A stretch of 64,000 nt of DNA, from NCBI GenBank assembly GCA_965183885.1, contig OZ238992.1, forward strand, positions 1,674,001-1,738,000, in the 5' to 3' direction. This DNA comes from UWMA-0277 sp965183885. Its GTDB lineage: Bacteria > Bacteroidota > Bacteroidia > Flavobacteriales > BACL11. Shown here piece after piece: positions 25,731 to 33,943 of the stretch. A program made the translations under genes and the position numbers. Within the stretch, counting starts at the first letter, position 1. The number at the start of each line of letters is the position of its first letter. Below the pieces are notes generated by a model. That model searched no databases. It was not told where the DNA came from and worked only from the letters and a program-made list of their open reading frames with translations.

Positions 25731-26040
25731 CTTCTTTCTTTCTTATGATAAAAACATCCTCATTCTCTTTTTTCATTAAGAATTTTTCTCTTGCAAAACG
25801 TGCTTGTTCTTTAGGGTTGTTTTTTAATTGTGATAAGTCGGTACTATCTTGTTCTATTTCATTAATGTAAAACTCTTTTTGTTGCTTTAACTCATTAACT
25901 TTAGTTTGGATTTTGTACTGGTTTATTAGATTATAGTCGTCCAAGAATATTATCCAAAGAATAAAAAAAAGTAGAGATAGTACATACTTGTTTCTTAGGG
26001 GTTTTGGTAACTTCTTAATGATATTTTTGACTCTATCCAT
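25723..26040 (-). CDS. Septum formation initiator (FtsB/DivIC family)
   Basis: A 105-residue bitopic membrane protein. It has a short basic N-terminal cytoplasmic part, one transmembrane helix (about residues 19-36) and then a coiled coil (about 42-80) with KVNELKQQKEFYINEIEQD. The C-terminal EQARFAREKFLMKKENEDVFII is characteristic of FtsB/DivIC. Such proteins join FtsL and FtsQ in the divisome and help activate septal peptidoglycan synthesis. The gene has an exact -7 element only 4 bases before its ATG and overlaps the mutase gene by 8 bases, so the mutase is probably expressed from this promoter. Confidence 0.88.
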   Translation of the reverse strand: MDRVKNIIKKLPKPLRNKYVLSLLFFILWIIFLDDYNLINQYKIQTKVNELKQQKEFYINEIEQDSTDLSQLKNNPKEQARFAREKFLMKKENEDVFIIRKKEDE

Positions 26041-26044
26041 AGGG

Positions 26045-26052
26045 CAAAGATA
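26045..26052 (-). promoter_or_regulatory. -7 element (TATCTTTG) for ftsB/divIC
   Basis: Exact TAnnTTTG match on the minus strand, 4 bases before the ATG at 26040. If used, the mRNA is leaderless. No good -33 TTG is visible. Confidence 0.45.
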
Positions 26053-26087
26053 GGGATTAGTTGACTAAACTTTATGGTTTTTATTTC

Positions 26088-26801
26088 TTAATTACCAGTT
26101 GATAATAAGAAGATACAAGCCTGTTTATTGATGTCAATTTTAGAATGTTTCCATTCTCCAATAGTTTTGGTTTTAATAATTTCCTTATCGGTGGTTATAT
26201 TAGCGGCAATGCAAAGTTTAGTTTTTCCATTGCAATGCTTCTTTAAGGTGTCAAGCAGTTGGTTGTTTCTGTAAGGAGTCTCCATAAAAATTTGAGTCTG
26301 TCCTGTCTTTTTACTTAAGCTCTCTAGGTTTCTGATGGCTTTAGTACGCTCGCTTTTATCAATAGGAAGATAGCCTGTGAAGGCAAAGTTTTGTCCGTTC
26401 ATCCCTGATGCCATAAGGGCTAATAGGATAGAGGAGGGGCCAACTAATGGGATAACATCTATTTGAAAATCGTGTGCATATTCCACAATTTTAGAGCCAG
26501 GATCAGCTACGCAAGGTACTCCTGCTTCTGAGATAATTCCAACATCTTCTCCATTTAAGATATGAGGTAAGAAATCTTGTTCTAAACTAAGTGTGTCGTG
26601 TTTCCCATAGGAATAAAAAGTGGTAGCATCAATATCTTTTTCCCTATAGATTTTTTTTATATGCCTTCTTGCAGTTCTTAAATTCTCTACAATAAATACA
26701 TTAATTTCCTTTATGTGCTCTCTGATATTAGCTGGTAGGCTTTTCTCTTGAGTATCGTCACCAATTATAGTTGGTATAAGATATAGTTTTCCTTTATTCA
26801 A
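26088..26801 (-). CDS. RsmI-like SAM-dependent methyltransferase (tetrapyrrole methylase fold)
   Basis: A 237-residue member of the tetrapyrrole-methylase fold close to RsmI, which methylates C1402 of 16S rRNA. Landmarks are GKLYLIPTIIGD at the start, VFIVENLRTARRHIK, the SEAGVPCVADPGSKIVEYA segment and VIPLVGPSSILLALMASGMNGQNFAFTGYLP. RsmI proper has a slightly different N-terminus and is longer (about 285), so this Bacteroidetes branch may have another rRNA or small-molecule target. The start is TTG at 26801, overlapping the phosphatase gene by 8 bases; later ATGs would remove the first strand. Confidence 0.85.
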   Translation of the reverse strand: MNKGKLYLIPTIIGDDTQEKSLPANIREHIKEINVFIVENLRTARRHIKKIYREKDIDATTFYSYGKHDTLSLEQDFLPHILNGEDVGIISEAGVPCVADPGSKIVEYAHDFQIDVIPLVGPSSILLALMASGMNGQNFAFTGYLPIDKSERTKAIRNLESLSKKTGQTQIFMETPYRNNQLLDTLKKHCNGKTKLCIAANITTDKEIIKTKTIGEWKHSKIDINKQACIFLLSTGN

Positions 26802-27243
26802 TGTTTGCTATTATTTTGTTGCAGGCTTCATCAAGCATATTGTATACGGTTTTAAAACCATCTCCTGCTCCATAGTAAGGGTCAGGGACTGATGCTCCAG
26901 AATTAGGGTTGGTTTCGTTAAGGATAAGTTTTACTTTATCTCTTTCTGTTTTGTTTTCAGTTAAGCTAATAAGGTGTGCGTAATTATTAGTGTCCATAGC
27001 GTAGATAATATCAAAATTATCAAAATCAGCTCTGGAGAATTGCCTGGCTCTTTGTTGGCTTAAATCAATACCGTGTTCTTTGGCAATTTCTATGGATCTG
27101 TTATCAGGTAGTTTTCCAATATGATAACCTGCTGTTCCTGCTGAATCTACTTCAATATTCAGGTGTTTGCTTTTAGTTGTAAGTATTCCTTCTGCTAGTG
27201 GTGATCGGCAGATGTTTCCTAAACAAACCATTAAGATTTTCAT
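26794..27243 (-). CDS. Low-molecular-weight protein-tyrosine phosphatase
   Basis: A 149-residue phosphatase with the N-terminal P-loop CLGNICRS (C7 nucleophile, R13) and the C-terminal general-acid Asp in VPDPYYGAGDGF. Length is normal. In bacteria these enzymes dephosphorylate tyrosine kinases of polysaccharide export or, in some, arginine-phosphate; the target here is unknown. It starts 3 bases after the dnaA stop and overlaps the RsmI-like gene, forming a dnaA-phosphatase-methyltransferase string that is common in Bacteroidetes. Confidence 0.94.
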   Translation of the reverse strand: MKILMVCLGNICRSPLAEGILTTKSKHLNIEVDSAGTAGYHIGKLPDNRSIEIAKEHGIDLSQQRARQFSRADFDNFDIIYAMDTNNYAHLISLTENKTERDKVKLILNETNPNSGASVPDPYYGAGDGFKTVYNMLDEACNKIIANIE

Positions 27244-27246
27244 CCT

Positions 27247-28677
27247 TTAGGAGAGTGTTAATTTTTTCTCAATATCAGAGATGTACCCTTTAAAACGTTT
27301 GTCAGTATCAGCTAAGTTATTTACTGTTTTGCAAGCATGAAGTACAGTTGCATGGTCTTTGTTTCCACAGTGTTTTCCGATCATAGCTAAAGAGTTTTTA
27401 GTCATTTGTTTTGAAAAATACATTGCTAATTGTCTGCATTGTACAATTTCTCTTTTTCTTGTTTTTGACTTCATTGTTTCAATTGGAATATCGAAATAAT
27501 CACAAACTACTTTTTGGATGTAGTCAATTGAAACCTCTCTTACTGTATTTTTCACAAATTTATCCAGCATGTTTTTAGCTAAGTCAATTGTGATTTCTTT
27601 TTTGTTTAAAGAAGATTGAGCTAATAATGAAATTAGAGCTCCTTCAAGTTCTCTTACGTTGGTAGTAATTGAGTATGCAATGTATTCTACTACTTCGTAA
27701 GGAATGTCAATACCGTCTTTTTTAATCTTCTTCTTTAATATTGCAAGTCTAGTTTCTAAATCAGGTGATTGTAAATCAGCAGACAACCCCCATTTAAATC
27801 TTGATAATAACCTTTGCTCCATACCAACAATATCAACAGGAGCCTTGTCAGATGTTAAGATAAGTTGTTTCTTGTTTTGGTGTAAGTGGTTGAAAATATG
27901 GAAGAAAACATCTTGTGTTTTTTCTTTACCACATAAAAACTGTACATCATCAATTATTAAAACATCAATAGATTGGTAAAAGTGAACAAAGTCATTTCTT
28001 CTATTGTCTTTAATGGCGTCAACAAATTGTGTTAAAAATTTATCTGCTGAAACATATAAAACAGTTTTGTCAGGATGATTATTTTTTATTTCAATACCAA
28101 TAGCATTGGCAAGGTGTGTTTTTCCAAGACCACCACCACCATAAATAAATAAAGGGTTAAAAGAAGTTCCTCCAGGGTTTTGTGATACAGCAAATCCTGC
28201 TGAACGAGCTAAACGATTACATTCCCCTTCAATATATGCATCAAAGGTATAAGATTCGTTTAATTGAGGGTTTATGTTTATTTTTTGTAGCCCTGGAATA
28301 ATAAAAGGATTTCTTATAGAATTATTATTCATATTTATTGGCATGCTAACAGGGTTGTTTTTTACGTCAGCTTGTCCGCTACTGGGTACTTTTGATATGT
28401 AAGGTTTATTGCTTGATGAATTTTCTAGTATAATATTATATTCTAGTTTTGCGTCTTTACCAATTTCTCGCTTTATTGTTTTTTTAATTAGAGTAATATA
28501 ATGCTTTTCTAGCCACTCATAGCAAAACTGAGTAGGCACTTGTATTGTTAGTACTTTGTTTTCTAATGCAACAGCTTTAATAGGTTTAAACCATGTTTTA
28601 AAGTTTTGTGGCGTTACATTATCTCTTATTATTAATAAGCAGTTATTCCAAACTTCTTGATAACTTTTTTCTGGCAT
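27247..28677 (-). CDS. dnaA: Chromosomal replication initiator DnaA
   Basis: A 476-residue replication initiator with all four domains. Domain I is at residues 1-80 (YQEVWNNCLLIIRDNVTPQNFKTWF) and is followed by a variable linker. The AAA+ ATPase has Walker A GGGGLGKT (K186), Walker B VLIIDDVQF and sensor regions. The C-terminal DNA-binding domain has the DnaA signature GNKDHATVLHACKTV. It binds ATP and origin boxes and opens the origin. The ATG begins the expected MPEKSYQEVWNNCL. A 184-base gap precedes it, with a one-mismatch -7 element on its strand (28742-28749) but no origin-like cluster of boxes. Confidence 0.98.
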   Translation of the reverse strand: MPEKSYQEVWNNCLLIIRDNVTPQNFKTWFKPIKAVALENKVLTIQVPTQFCYEWLEKHYITLIKKTIKREIGKDAKLEYNIILENSSSNKPYISKVPSSGQADVKNNPVSMPINMNNNSIRNPFIIPGLQKININPQLNESYTFDAYIEGECNRLARSAGFAVSQNPGGTSFNPLFIYGGGGLGKTHLANAIGIEIKNNHPDKTVLYVSADKFLTQFVDAIKDNRRNDFVHFYQSIDVLIIDDVQFLCGKEKTQDVFFHIFNHLHQNKKQLILTSDKAPVDIVGMEQRLLSRFKWGLSADLQSPDLETRLAILKKKIKKDGIDIPYEVVEYIAYSITTNVRELEGALISLLAQSSLNKKEITIDLAKNMLDKFVKNTVREVSIDYIQKVVCDYFDIPIETMKSKTRKREIVQCRQLAMYFSKQMTKNSLAMIGKHCGNKDHATVLHACKTVNNLADTDKRFKGYISDIEKKLTLS

Positions 28678-28861
28678 TTTGTGGTCTTGATTAGTCTTTA
28701 ATAATTCTGTTTATGGTCTTTTTGTTTCGTTTTGGTTTGAGCAAATATGAAAAACTTATCGTTAATAAAAAAGAAAATTAAGACTTGACTTTAAAGTTTT
28801 TTTTACAGGACAAAAATATCAGATAAGAGCGGATGTTGATAAGTTGTGAAAACTTGATTTT

Positions 28862-29785
28862 TTAAGCTCTTTTTGAATTATTTTTAACAAAAATTGACCT
28901 TCCAAAAACTTTTTTTGCACTATGATTCGCACTAAAATGAAAATCAATCTTGCCAATGTTAATTCCAGCCCAACCAACTTGATTAATGAGTACCTTCTTG
29001 CCATCTAAATTAAGTTGATTAACAGGTTTTTTTAAGAAGGTATGAGTATGTCCTCCTATAATCAAATCAATATCACGGGTTTGTCTTGAAAGCTCCATGT
29101 CCGAGAGCTTGTTGTTCTTGTATTTAAAGCCTAAATGAGAGAGGCAAATTACTAAATCGCACTGTTTTTCTTGCTTTAATAATGTAGCGTAGTAATTAGC
29201 TGTGCTTACAGGGTCTTTGTATTTGGTATCTTGGTATAAATCTTTAGGTACTAAACCATCTAGTTCTATTCCAATTCCAAATACTCCTATTTTTAAGCCT
29301 CCTTTATTAAAAATCTTATAGGGTTTAAAGCTGTCTTTTAATATAGTATTAGAAAAATCATAATTTGCAATAAGAAAAGGGAAGTTGGCATATGGGAGCT
29401 GTTTCTTTAAACCTTCTAATCCATTATCAAAGTCATGGTTTCCTAGTGTTGCAGCATCATATTTCATTTCACTCATTAATTTAAACTCTAGTTCTCCTCC
29501 ATAAAAATTGAAGTAGGGAGTTCCTTGAAATATATCTCCTGCATCTAAAAGTAAGACATGTTCTTCTGTCGCTCTTATTTGTTTTATAAGTGCTGCGCGT
29601 TCTGCTATTCCTCCTAATCCTTTATTTCTGCCGTTTTTAAAGGGATGGATATGACTGTGCATGTCATTAGTGTGTAGAATAGTAAGCTTTATATCTTTAT
29701 GATATCCAAAAGATAGTTTTGGTAATAAAGAGAGTCCTACTATGCCTAAGCTACTTTGTTTTATAAAGTTTCTTCTTTTATTCAT
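28862..29785 (-). CDS. Metallophosphatase domain of a split 5'-nucleotidase (UshA type)
   Basis: A 307-residue calcineurin-like phosphoesterase. It has a Tat-like export signal (NKRRNFIKQSSLGIVGLSLLP), then metal-binding motifs ILHTNDMHSH, LLDAGDIFQG, ATLGNHDFDNG, ICLSHLGFK and GGHTHTF, in the order found in the N-terminal half of UshA/5'-nucleotidases. The C-terminal substrate-binding half is missing but is encoded by the gene that overlaps its start by 4 bases. Together they would make a two-chain nucleotidase that releases phosphate and nucleosides outside the cytoplasm. Lipoprotein partner and Tat-like signal give different export routes for the two halves. Confidence 0.88.
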   Translation of the reverse strand: MNKRRNFIKQSSLGIVGLSLLPKLSFGYHKDIKLTILHTNDMHSHIHPFKNGRNKGLGGIAERAALIKQIRATEEHVLLLDAGDIFQGTPYFNFYGGELEFKLMSEMKYDAATLGNHDFDNGLEGLKKQLPYANFPFLIANYDFSNTILKDSFKPYKIFNKGGLKIGVFGIGIELDGLVPKDLYQDTKYKDPVSTANYYATLLKQEKQCDLVICLSHLGFKYKNNKLSDMELSRQTRDIDLIIGGHTHTFLKKPVNQLNLDGKKVLINQVGWAGINIGKIDFHFSANHSAKKVFGRSIFVKNNSKRA

Positions 29786-30510
29786 TCTGTTGTTTGAATT
29801 AATCGATTATCGATTTGTGAAGTTATACTATCTAAATTGATGCAGTGATTTATTATAGCGTCTCTAAGTTTTAATCCAACTTGCTCTTGTTCTTTATTTT
29901 GAAAAAACCACATTTTATCTCCACCATTAGCGAGGTAGTCAGAGGTAAGTACTTTTACTATTTCTCCTTTTTCAAAATTAATAGTATTTAAAAAAGTGTA
30001 GCTAATAAGTTCTCCTTTATTGTTTGTTTTTAATTCCATTCCTGAAAAAGGCTCGCCACCTCTTGATATAATATATTTAAGTAAGCCTTTAAAATCTTCT
30101 TGTTTAAGTTCTAAAATTACTAATTCATTTTCAAAAGGCATTAATTCATAAATTTTTCCTCTGGTGATATCTCCTTTTGGTAAAGAGGTTCTTAGTCCTC
30201 CATTATTCATAATGCAGATGTCAGCTTTATCAGGAAATTGTTTTAGGCATAAATCAGTTACAAAATTTCCTAACAAGCTTTGACTTCCTTTCTTTGTCAT
30301 TAGCATTTCTGAAACACATAAGACTTCATTCATTTCTTCTTCAATTTCATCTTGATAAGGTTTTATTATAGATAAAATATTGCTATCAGCCACAGTCTTA
30401 ACTTCTTCCACTTTATGCTCGTATGATTGAAGGTTATAAGTAGGAGAGCAGGCGGTAGTAAGAATAGCTACTAAGTATAATATATAGGAGTGATGTAGTT
30501 TTAACTTCAT
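29782..30510 (-). CDS. Lipoprotein carrying the 5'-nucleotidase C-terminal domain
   Basis: A 242-residue protein with a lipoprotein signal (lipobox ILTTAC, acylated Cys near residue 21) followed by a 5'-nucleotidase C-terminal domain. Visible parts are LLGNFVTDLCLKQFPDKADICIMNNGGLRTSLPKGDITRGKIYELMPFENELVILEL and VLTSDYLANGGDKMWFF, which hold the nucleotide-base contacts in UshA. It has no metal site of its own. It precedes and overlaps the metallophosphatase gene by 4 bases, so the two chains are probably made together. The start follows a one-mismatch -7 element (TATTATTG) by about 7 bases. Confidence 0.88.
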   Translation of the reverse strand: MKLKLHHSYILYLVAILTTACSPTYNLQSYEHKVEEVKTVADSNILSIIKPYQDEIEEEMNEVLCVSEMLMTKKGSQSLLGNFVTDLCLKQFPDKADICIMNNGGLRTSLPKGDITRGKIYELMPFENELVILELKQEDFKGLLKYIISRGGEPFSGMELKTNNKGELISYTFLNTINFEKGEIVKVLTSDYLANGGDKMWFFQNKEQEQVGLKLRDAIINHCINLDSITSQIDNRLIQTTE

Positions 30511-30551
30511 TAGGCTACAATAATAATAAATATTGTATGTATTATTGCAGC

Positions 30552-30956
30552 ATGTATTCTTTTAGTTCAAAAATTAGAGTTAGATATGGTGAAACTGATC
30601 AAATGAGTTTTGTCTATTATGGAGTTTATGCACAGTATTATGAGGTAGGAAGGGCAGAATTATTACGGTCTTTAAATTTCTCTTATAAAGAAATAGAAGA
30701 GATGGGTTATGTTTTGCCAGTAGTTAATATGAATATTGATTATAAAAAGCCTGCTTTTTATGATGAAGAACTAACAATTAAAACAACTGTTAAGGAGTTG
30801 CCTTCGGTAAAGATTACCTTTCACTATGAAACTTTTAATGCAAATGCTGAGCTTCTTAATACGGGACAGGTAGTATTAGTTTTTGTTGATAAAGCTACAG
30901 GTAAGCCTTGTTTTGCTCCAGAGTTAGTGTTGGAAAAGTTTAAAAATATAATATAA
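30552..30956 (+). CDS. Acyl-CoA thioesterase (YbgC/4HBT family)
   Basis: A 134-residue hotdog-fold thioesterase. The RVRYGETDQMSFVYYGVYAQYYEVGRAELLR segment carries the YbgC-type active-site Asp, here D in ETDQM, with Tyr replacing the more common His-x-x-Asn. It hydrolyses acyl-CoA, and in Gram-negatives it may act on acyl-ACP during phospholipid synthesis. The ATG at 30552 is preferred to one 15 bases upstream, because the latter lies in a one-mismatch -7 element (TATTATTG, 30540-30547). Its stop overlaps the aquaporin start codon by one base. Confidence 0.85.
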   Translation: MYSFSSKIRVRYGETDQMSFVYYGVYAQYYEVGRAELLRSLNFSYKEIEEMGYVLPVVNMNIDYKKPAFYDEELTIKTTVKELPSVKITFHYETFNANAELLNTGQVVLVFVDKATGKPCFAPELVLEKFKNII

Positions 30957-31618
30957 TGAGAAAATATTGGGCTGAGTTATTAGGAACATACATATTAGTG
31001 TTTGTTGGAGCAGGTGCAATTGTAATTGATAGTGTAACTGGTGGCGGAGTTAGTCATTTGGGTATTGGTATGACTTTTGGTTTAGTAGTTATGGCTATGA
31101 TATATGCTATTGGTGATGTTTCTGGCGCACATATAAACCCGGCTGTAACTATAGCTTTTGCAGTAGCAAAGCGTTTTCCAGCAAAAGAAGTTCTGCCTTA
31201 TATTATTTTTCAGATTGTAGGGGCTTTATTGGCTTCAGCAACACTATATTTTATGTTTCCAGGAGCACAAACAATGGGGCAGACTTTGCCGTTAAATGAT
31301 AATTGGTTACAATCTTTTATTTTGGAATTGATACTTACCTTTATTTTAATGTTTGTTATTTTAAATGTGTCAACAGGAGCAAAAGAAAAAGGAATAACAG
31401 CAGCGCTGGCTATTGGAGGAGTTGTTGCTTTTGAAGCAACTTTTGCAGGTCCTATTTGTGGAGCTTCTATGAATCCTGCACGATCTATAGGTCCAGCAAT
31501 TTTTTCTGGAGATTTAACACATCTTTGGCTATATATTGTTGCTACAACTATAGGTGCTGTGCTTGCAGTATTTACGTGTAGATTTATACAGGAGGGCGAT
31601 TGTTGTGAGTCTTGCTAA
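30956..31618 (+). CDS. MIP-family aquaporin
   Basis: A 220-residue six-helix channel protein with both half-helix signatures: SGAHINPAV (N61-P62-A63) and GASMNPARSIGP (N173), the Arg after the second being the selectivity-filter residue. Length and the lack of the glycerol-facilitator insertions favour a water channel of the AqpZ group over GlpF; this is inference. The last residues (EGDCCESC) form a Cys-rich tail that is odd for the family. The start codon overlaps the thioesterase stop, and its stop codon overlaps that of the convergent phosphorylase. Confidence 0.93.
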   Translation: MRKYWAELLGTYILVFVGAGAIVIDSVTGGGVSHLGIGMTFGLVVMAMIYAIGDVSGAHINPAVTIAFAVAKRFPAKEVLPYIIFQIVGALLASATLYFMFPGAQTMGQTLPLNDNWLQSFILELILTFILMFVILNVSTGAKEKGITAALAIGGVVAFEATFAGPICGASMNPARSIGPAIFSGDLTHLWLYIVATTIGAVLAVFTCRFIQEGDCCESC

Positions 31619-32478
31619 CAAATTCTTTTAAGTACTAAGTCAATCATTTCTTCAACAGTTTTTTTATAATCTTTACTGTATTGTTTTGATAAACGATTTG
31701 CTATAACTGCGCATATTGTTAGTGTGTTGTGTCCAAGTGTTTGTCCTAAGTAGTAAAGGGCAGAGGTTTCCATTTCAAAGTTTAGTATTTTATTTCCTTG
31801 ATATTCAAAACTACTCATATCTTCATGTAGTTGATTTAAAGATGGTTTTATTCGTAATATTCTTCCTTGAGGAGCATAAAATCCAGGAGCTGTAGCTGTT
31901 ATTCCATTTATTAGGTCAGAAAATTGATCGAGTAAATGAGTTGATGCTTTTACGAAATAAGGGCTTGCTAGGTCTTTTGGCCAATTGCTATGCTTGGAGT
32001 AAGATTTCCCCATTTCTTTATTTAATAAGTTAGTGGGTTTATAGAAGTGGGCAAGTCCATCAAGTCCTAAACCGTAAGAGGCTGCAACTAAACTGTCTAT
32101 TGTTATATCCTTTTGTAAGGATCCAGAGGTTCCTAATCGGATAATATTTAGAGTCTTTTTTTCTTTATTTATAGTTCTTGATTCAAAATTAATATTTACT
32201 AGAGCGTCTAGTTCGTTAATTACAATGTCAATATTATCAGTTCCTATTCCAGTAGAGATAACTGATATTCTTTTGTTATTTAATACTCCTGTATGGGTAG
32301 TAAATTCTCTATTGTTTATTTTGTGTTCAATGCAATCAAATTTGCTAGATATTAAAGCAACTCTTCCAGGGTCGCCAACTAATATAATGTCATTTGCAAT
32401 TTCATCTTTTGATAAGTTAAGATGATATATTTTATTATTAGGAGTAAGTATTAATTCGCTCTCGGGTATTATTTGCAT
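31615..32478 (-). CDS. Nucleoside phosphorylase (uridine phosphorylase-like)
   Basis: A 287-residue NP-I family phosphorylase that cleaves nucleosides with phosphate to base and ribose-1-phosphate. Landmarks are the phosphate-binding DIILVGDPGRVALIS, VISTGIGTDNIDIV, RLGTSGSLQ and the ribose-contacting NFEMETSALYYLGQ. These match the pyrimidine (Udp) branch more closely than PNP. It is convergent with the aquaporin gene with overlapping stop codons and divergent from the universal stress gene. It may act after the split 5'-nucleotidase in nucleoside salvage. Confidence 0.9.
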   Translation of the reverse strand: MQIIPESELILTPNNKIYHLNLSKDEIANDIILVGDPGRVALISSKFDCIEHKINNREFTTHTGVLNNKRISVISTGIGTDNIDIVINELDALVNINFESRTINKEKKTLNIIRLGTSGSLQKDITIDSLVAASYGLGLDGLAHFYKPTNLLNKEMGKSYSKHSNWPKDLASPYFVKASTHLLDQFSDLINGITATAPGFYAPQGRILRIKPSLNQLHEDMSSFEYQGNKILNFEMETSALYYLGQTLGHNTLTICAVIANRLSKQYSKDYKKTVEEMIDLVLKRIC

Positions 32479-32487
32479 ATAAATATG

Positions 32488-32495
32488 TAATTTTG
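32488..32495 (+). promoter_or_regulatory. -7 element (TAATTTTG) for the universal stress protein gene
   Basis: Exact TAnnTTTG match. An ATG at 32498 would precede the expected transcript start, so the element supports the second ATG (32519) as the true start. No clear -33 TTG is seen. Confidence 0.45.
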
Positions 32496-32518
32496 TAATG
32501 TCAAAAATAACAAATATT

Positions 32519-33403
32519 ATGTCAATATCAGCAAGTAAAATTTTAGTTCCTATTGGTTTTTCAGATCAATCAATGATTGCTTTGGGTCAAGCGTTTAATC
32601 TAGCAAAAATTAAGAATTCAGAGATAGTGTTGCTATCAGTAATTGAAGAGCCAAGTATTATGCAATCATTATTTTTAGATGATAAAAGCCATGAATTAAA
32701 GAGGAAAGTAAATGAGAAGCTAAAGATTATAGGTAAGGATTATGGAGCAAAATATAATGTTAAAGTTGAGACTTTAGTAGCTCAAGGTAAGGTTTATGAT
32801 CAAATTAATGAAGTTGCTGAGATGGTGTCAGCTGACTTAATTATTATGGGAACTAATGGTTTAGCAGAAGGTGGTGTTAAAAAATTGATGGGTTCTAATG
32901 CTGAGCGTGTAGTAAGATTAGCACACTGTCCAGTAATTACTATAAAAGGTAAAAGTCATAGAGATGGTTGTGAAAATATTATTCTTCCACTAGATTTAGA
33001 AAAGCAAACTAAAGAAAAAGTTACTTATGCTTTAGAGTATGCAAGGTATTGGAATGCTACTATTCGTTTGGTTTCGGTAGTGTTAAGGGATAACCAAGAA
33101 GTAAGAGAGCAATTAATTAAAAATATAAAACAAGTAGAGCAGTTTATTTTAAATGCTGGAGTAAGGTGTACTGCAGAATTAATTGAAGGAGAAAAAAAGA
33201 GAAACCTTGGAGATTTCATTTTTGAATATGAAAAAAGGTTTGATGCTGACTTAGTTATGATAATGACCAAGAAAGAAGAATTATCTTTGTCTAATAATAT
33301 TAGTGTTACAGCGCGTTATATTATTAACAACTCAGATATTCCTGTTATGAGCATTAAGCCAAAGGAGAGAAAGCATATTACAGGGCCTACTATTGGGTTT
33401 TAA
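32519..33403 (+). CDS. Tandem UspA universal stress protein
   Basis: A 294-residue cytoplasmic protein with two Usp domains (about residues 5-145 and 155-290). The first has ILVPIGFSDQSMIALGQAFNLA and an ATP-binding-type GTNGLAEGGVKKLMGSNAERVVRLAHCPVITI. The second keeps the fold (IILPLDLEKQTKEKV...) but its last motif (SNNISVTARYIINNSDIPVMSI) lacks the Gly-rich ATP loop. This asymmetry is common in Bacteroidetes tandem Usps. The ATG at 32519 is chosen over one at 32498 for promoter reasons. The cellular role is stress or growth-arrest related; details are unknown. pncC starts 9 bases after the stop. Confidence 0.88.
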   Translation: MSISASKILVPIGFSDQSMIALGQAFNLAKIKNSEIVLLSVIEEPSIMQSLFLDDKSHELKRKVNEKLKIIGKDYGAKYNVKVETLVAQGKVYDQINEVAEMVSADLIIMGTNGLAEGGVKKLMGSNAERVVRLAHCPVITIKGKSHRDGCENIILPLDLEKQTKEKVTYALEYARYWNATIRLVSVVLRDNQEVREQLIKNIKQVEQFILNAGVRCTAELIEGEKKRNLGDFIFEYEKRFDADLVMIMTKKEELSLSNNISVTARYIINNSDIPVMSIKPKERKHITGPTIGF

Positions 33404-33412
33404 TAGGCTAGA

Positions 33413-33889
33413 ATGGATCTAGCTCAAGAACTTTATAACCTTTGTGTTTCTCAAGAAAAAACACTTGCCGTTGCTGAGAGTTGTACTTCGGGCTTGTTAG
33501 CATCTCAAATAACTTCTGTTCCTGGAAGTTCATCTTATTTTAAGGGGGGAGTTGTTGCTTATCAAAATAACATTAAAATAAATATTCTTGGTATAAGAGC
33601 TGCTTTAATTGAGAAGCATACTGAGGTTAGTGCTGAGGTTGCAGAGCAGATGGCTAAAGGAGTTCAGTCGCTTTTTAATACTGATTTTGCAATAGCTACA
33701 ACAGGCTATGCAGGACCAAGTGGAGGGACAAATAATAATCCTGTTGGTACAGTTTTTATTGCACTAGTAAGTAATAAAAAGGTGCTGGTAGAGCGGCTGC
33801 TTTTAAAAGGAGGTAGGCAAAGTATTGTTAATCAAGCATCTGCAAGAGCAATTTCTTTTTTGCTTACAGAGGTAAAAAAAGCACAATAA
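33413..33889 (+). CDS. pncC: CinA C-terminal-type nicotinamide-nucleotide amidohydrolase
   Basis: A 158-residue protein equal to the C-terminal domain of CinA, which deamidates NMN to nicotinate mononucleotide in the pyridine-nucleotide cycle. Motifs AVAESCTSGLLASQITSVPGSS, YFKGGVVAYQNNIK, VSAEVAEQMAKGV and ATTGYAGPSGGTNNNPVGTVFIA are as in PncC. The N-terminal COG1058 domain of full CinA is absent, which is common and not a sign of truncation. It could replenish the same NaMN pool as nadC elsewhere in the window. Confidence 0.92.
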   Translation: MDLAQELYNLCVSQEKTLAVAESCTSGLLASQITSVPGSSSYFKGGVVAYQNNIKINILGIRAALIEKHTEVSAEVAEQMAKGVQSLFNTDFAIATTGYAGPSGGTNNNPVGTVFIALVSNKKVLVERLLLKGGRQSIVNQASARAISFLLTEVKKAQ

Positions 33890-33914
33890 ACTTTAATTTA
33901 TTTATTTTAGATTG

Positions 33915-33922
33915 TATATTTG
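33915..33922 (+). promoter_or_regulatory. -7 element (TATATTTG) for rpmB
   Basis: Exact TAnnTTTG match ahead of rpmB. The sequence that follows, TTTGCAGCCCAA, is identical to that after the rpmG -7 element, suggesting a shared start-site sequence for ribosomal protein genes. Confidence 0.55.
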
Positions 33923-33943
33923 CAGCCCAAAAATTAAGAAGAT

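Noticed and set aside
28678..28861. Possible replication origin upstream of dnaA, with one DnaA-box-like 9-mer (TTATCAACA on the minus strand at 28834-28842)
   Set aside because: Only one near-match is present; TTATCGTTA at 28757 is too divergent. There is no cluster of boxes or clear unwinding element, and in Bacteroidetes the origin is often away from dnaA.
28862..30510. 5'-nucleotidase broken by a frameshift (pseudogene)
   Set aside because: The order of the two domains is reversed relative to UshA, each gene has its own export signal, and the 4-base overlap is a normal operon junction. Both look intact.
32498..32518. Upstream ATG at 32498 as the start of the universal stress protein
   Set aside because: It is 3 bases after an exact -7 element and so would precede the transcript start; the Usp fold begins after the ATG at 32519.
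33413..33889. Truncated cinA
   Set aside because: Stand-alone 155-165-residue PncC proteins are normal and the N-terminal domain is often absent in bacteria.
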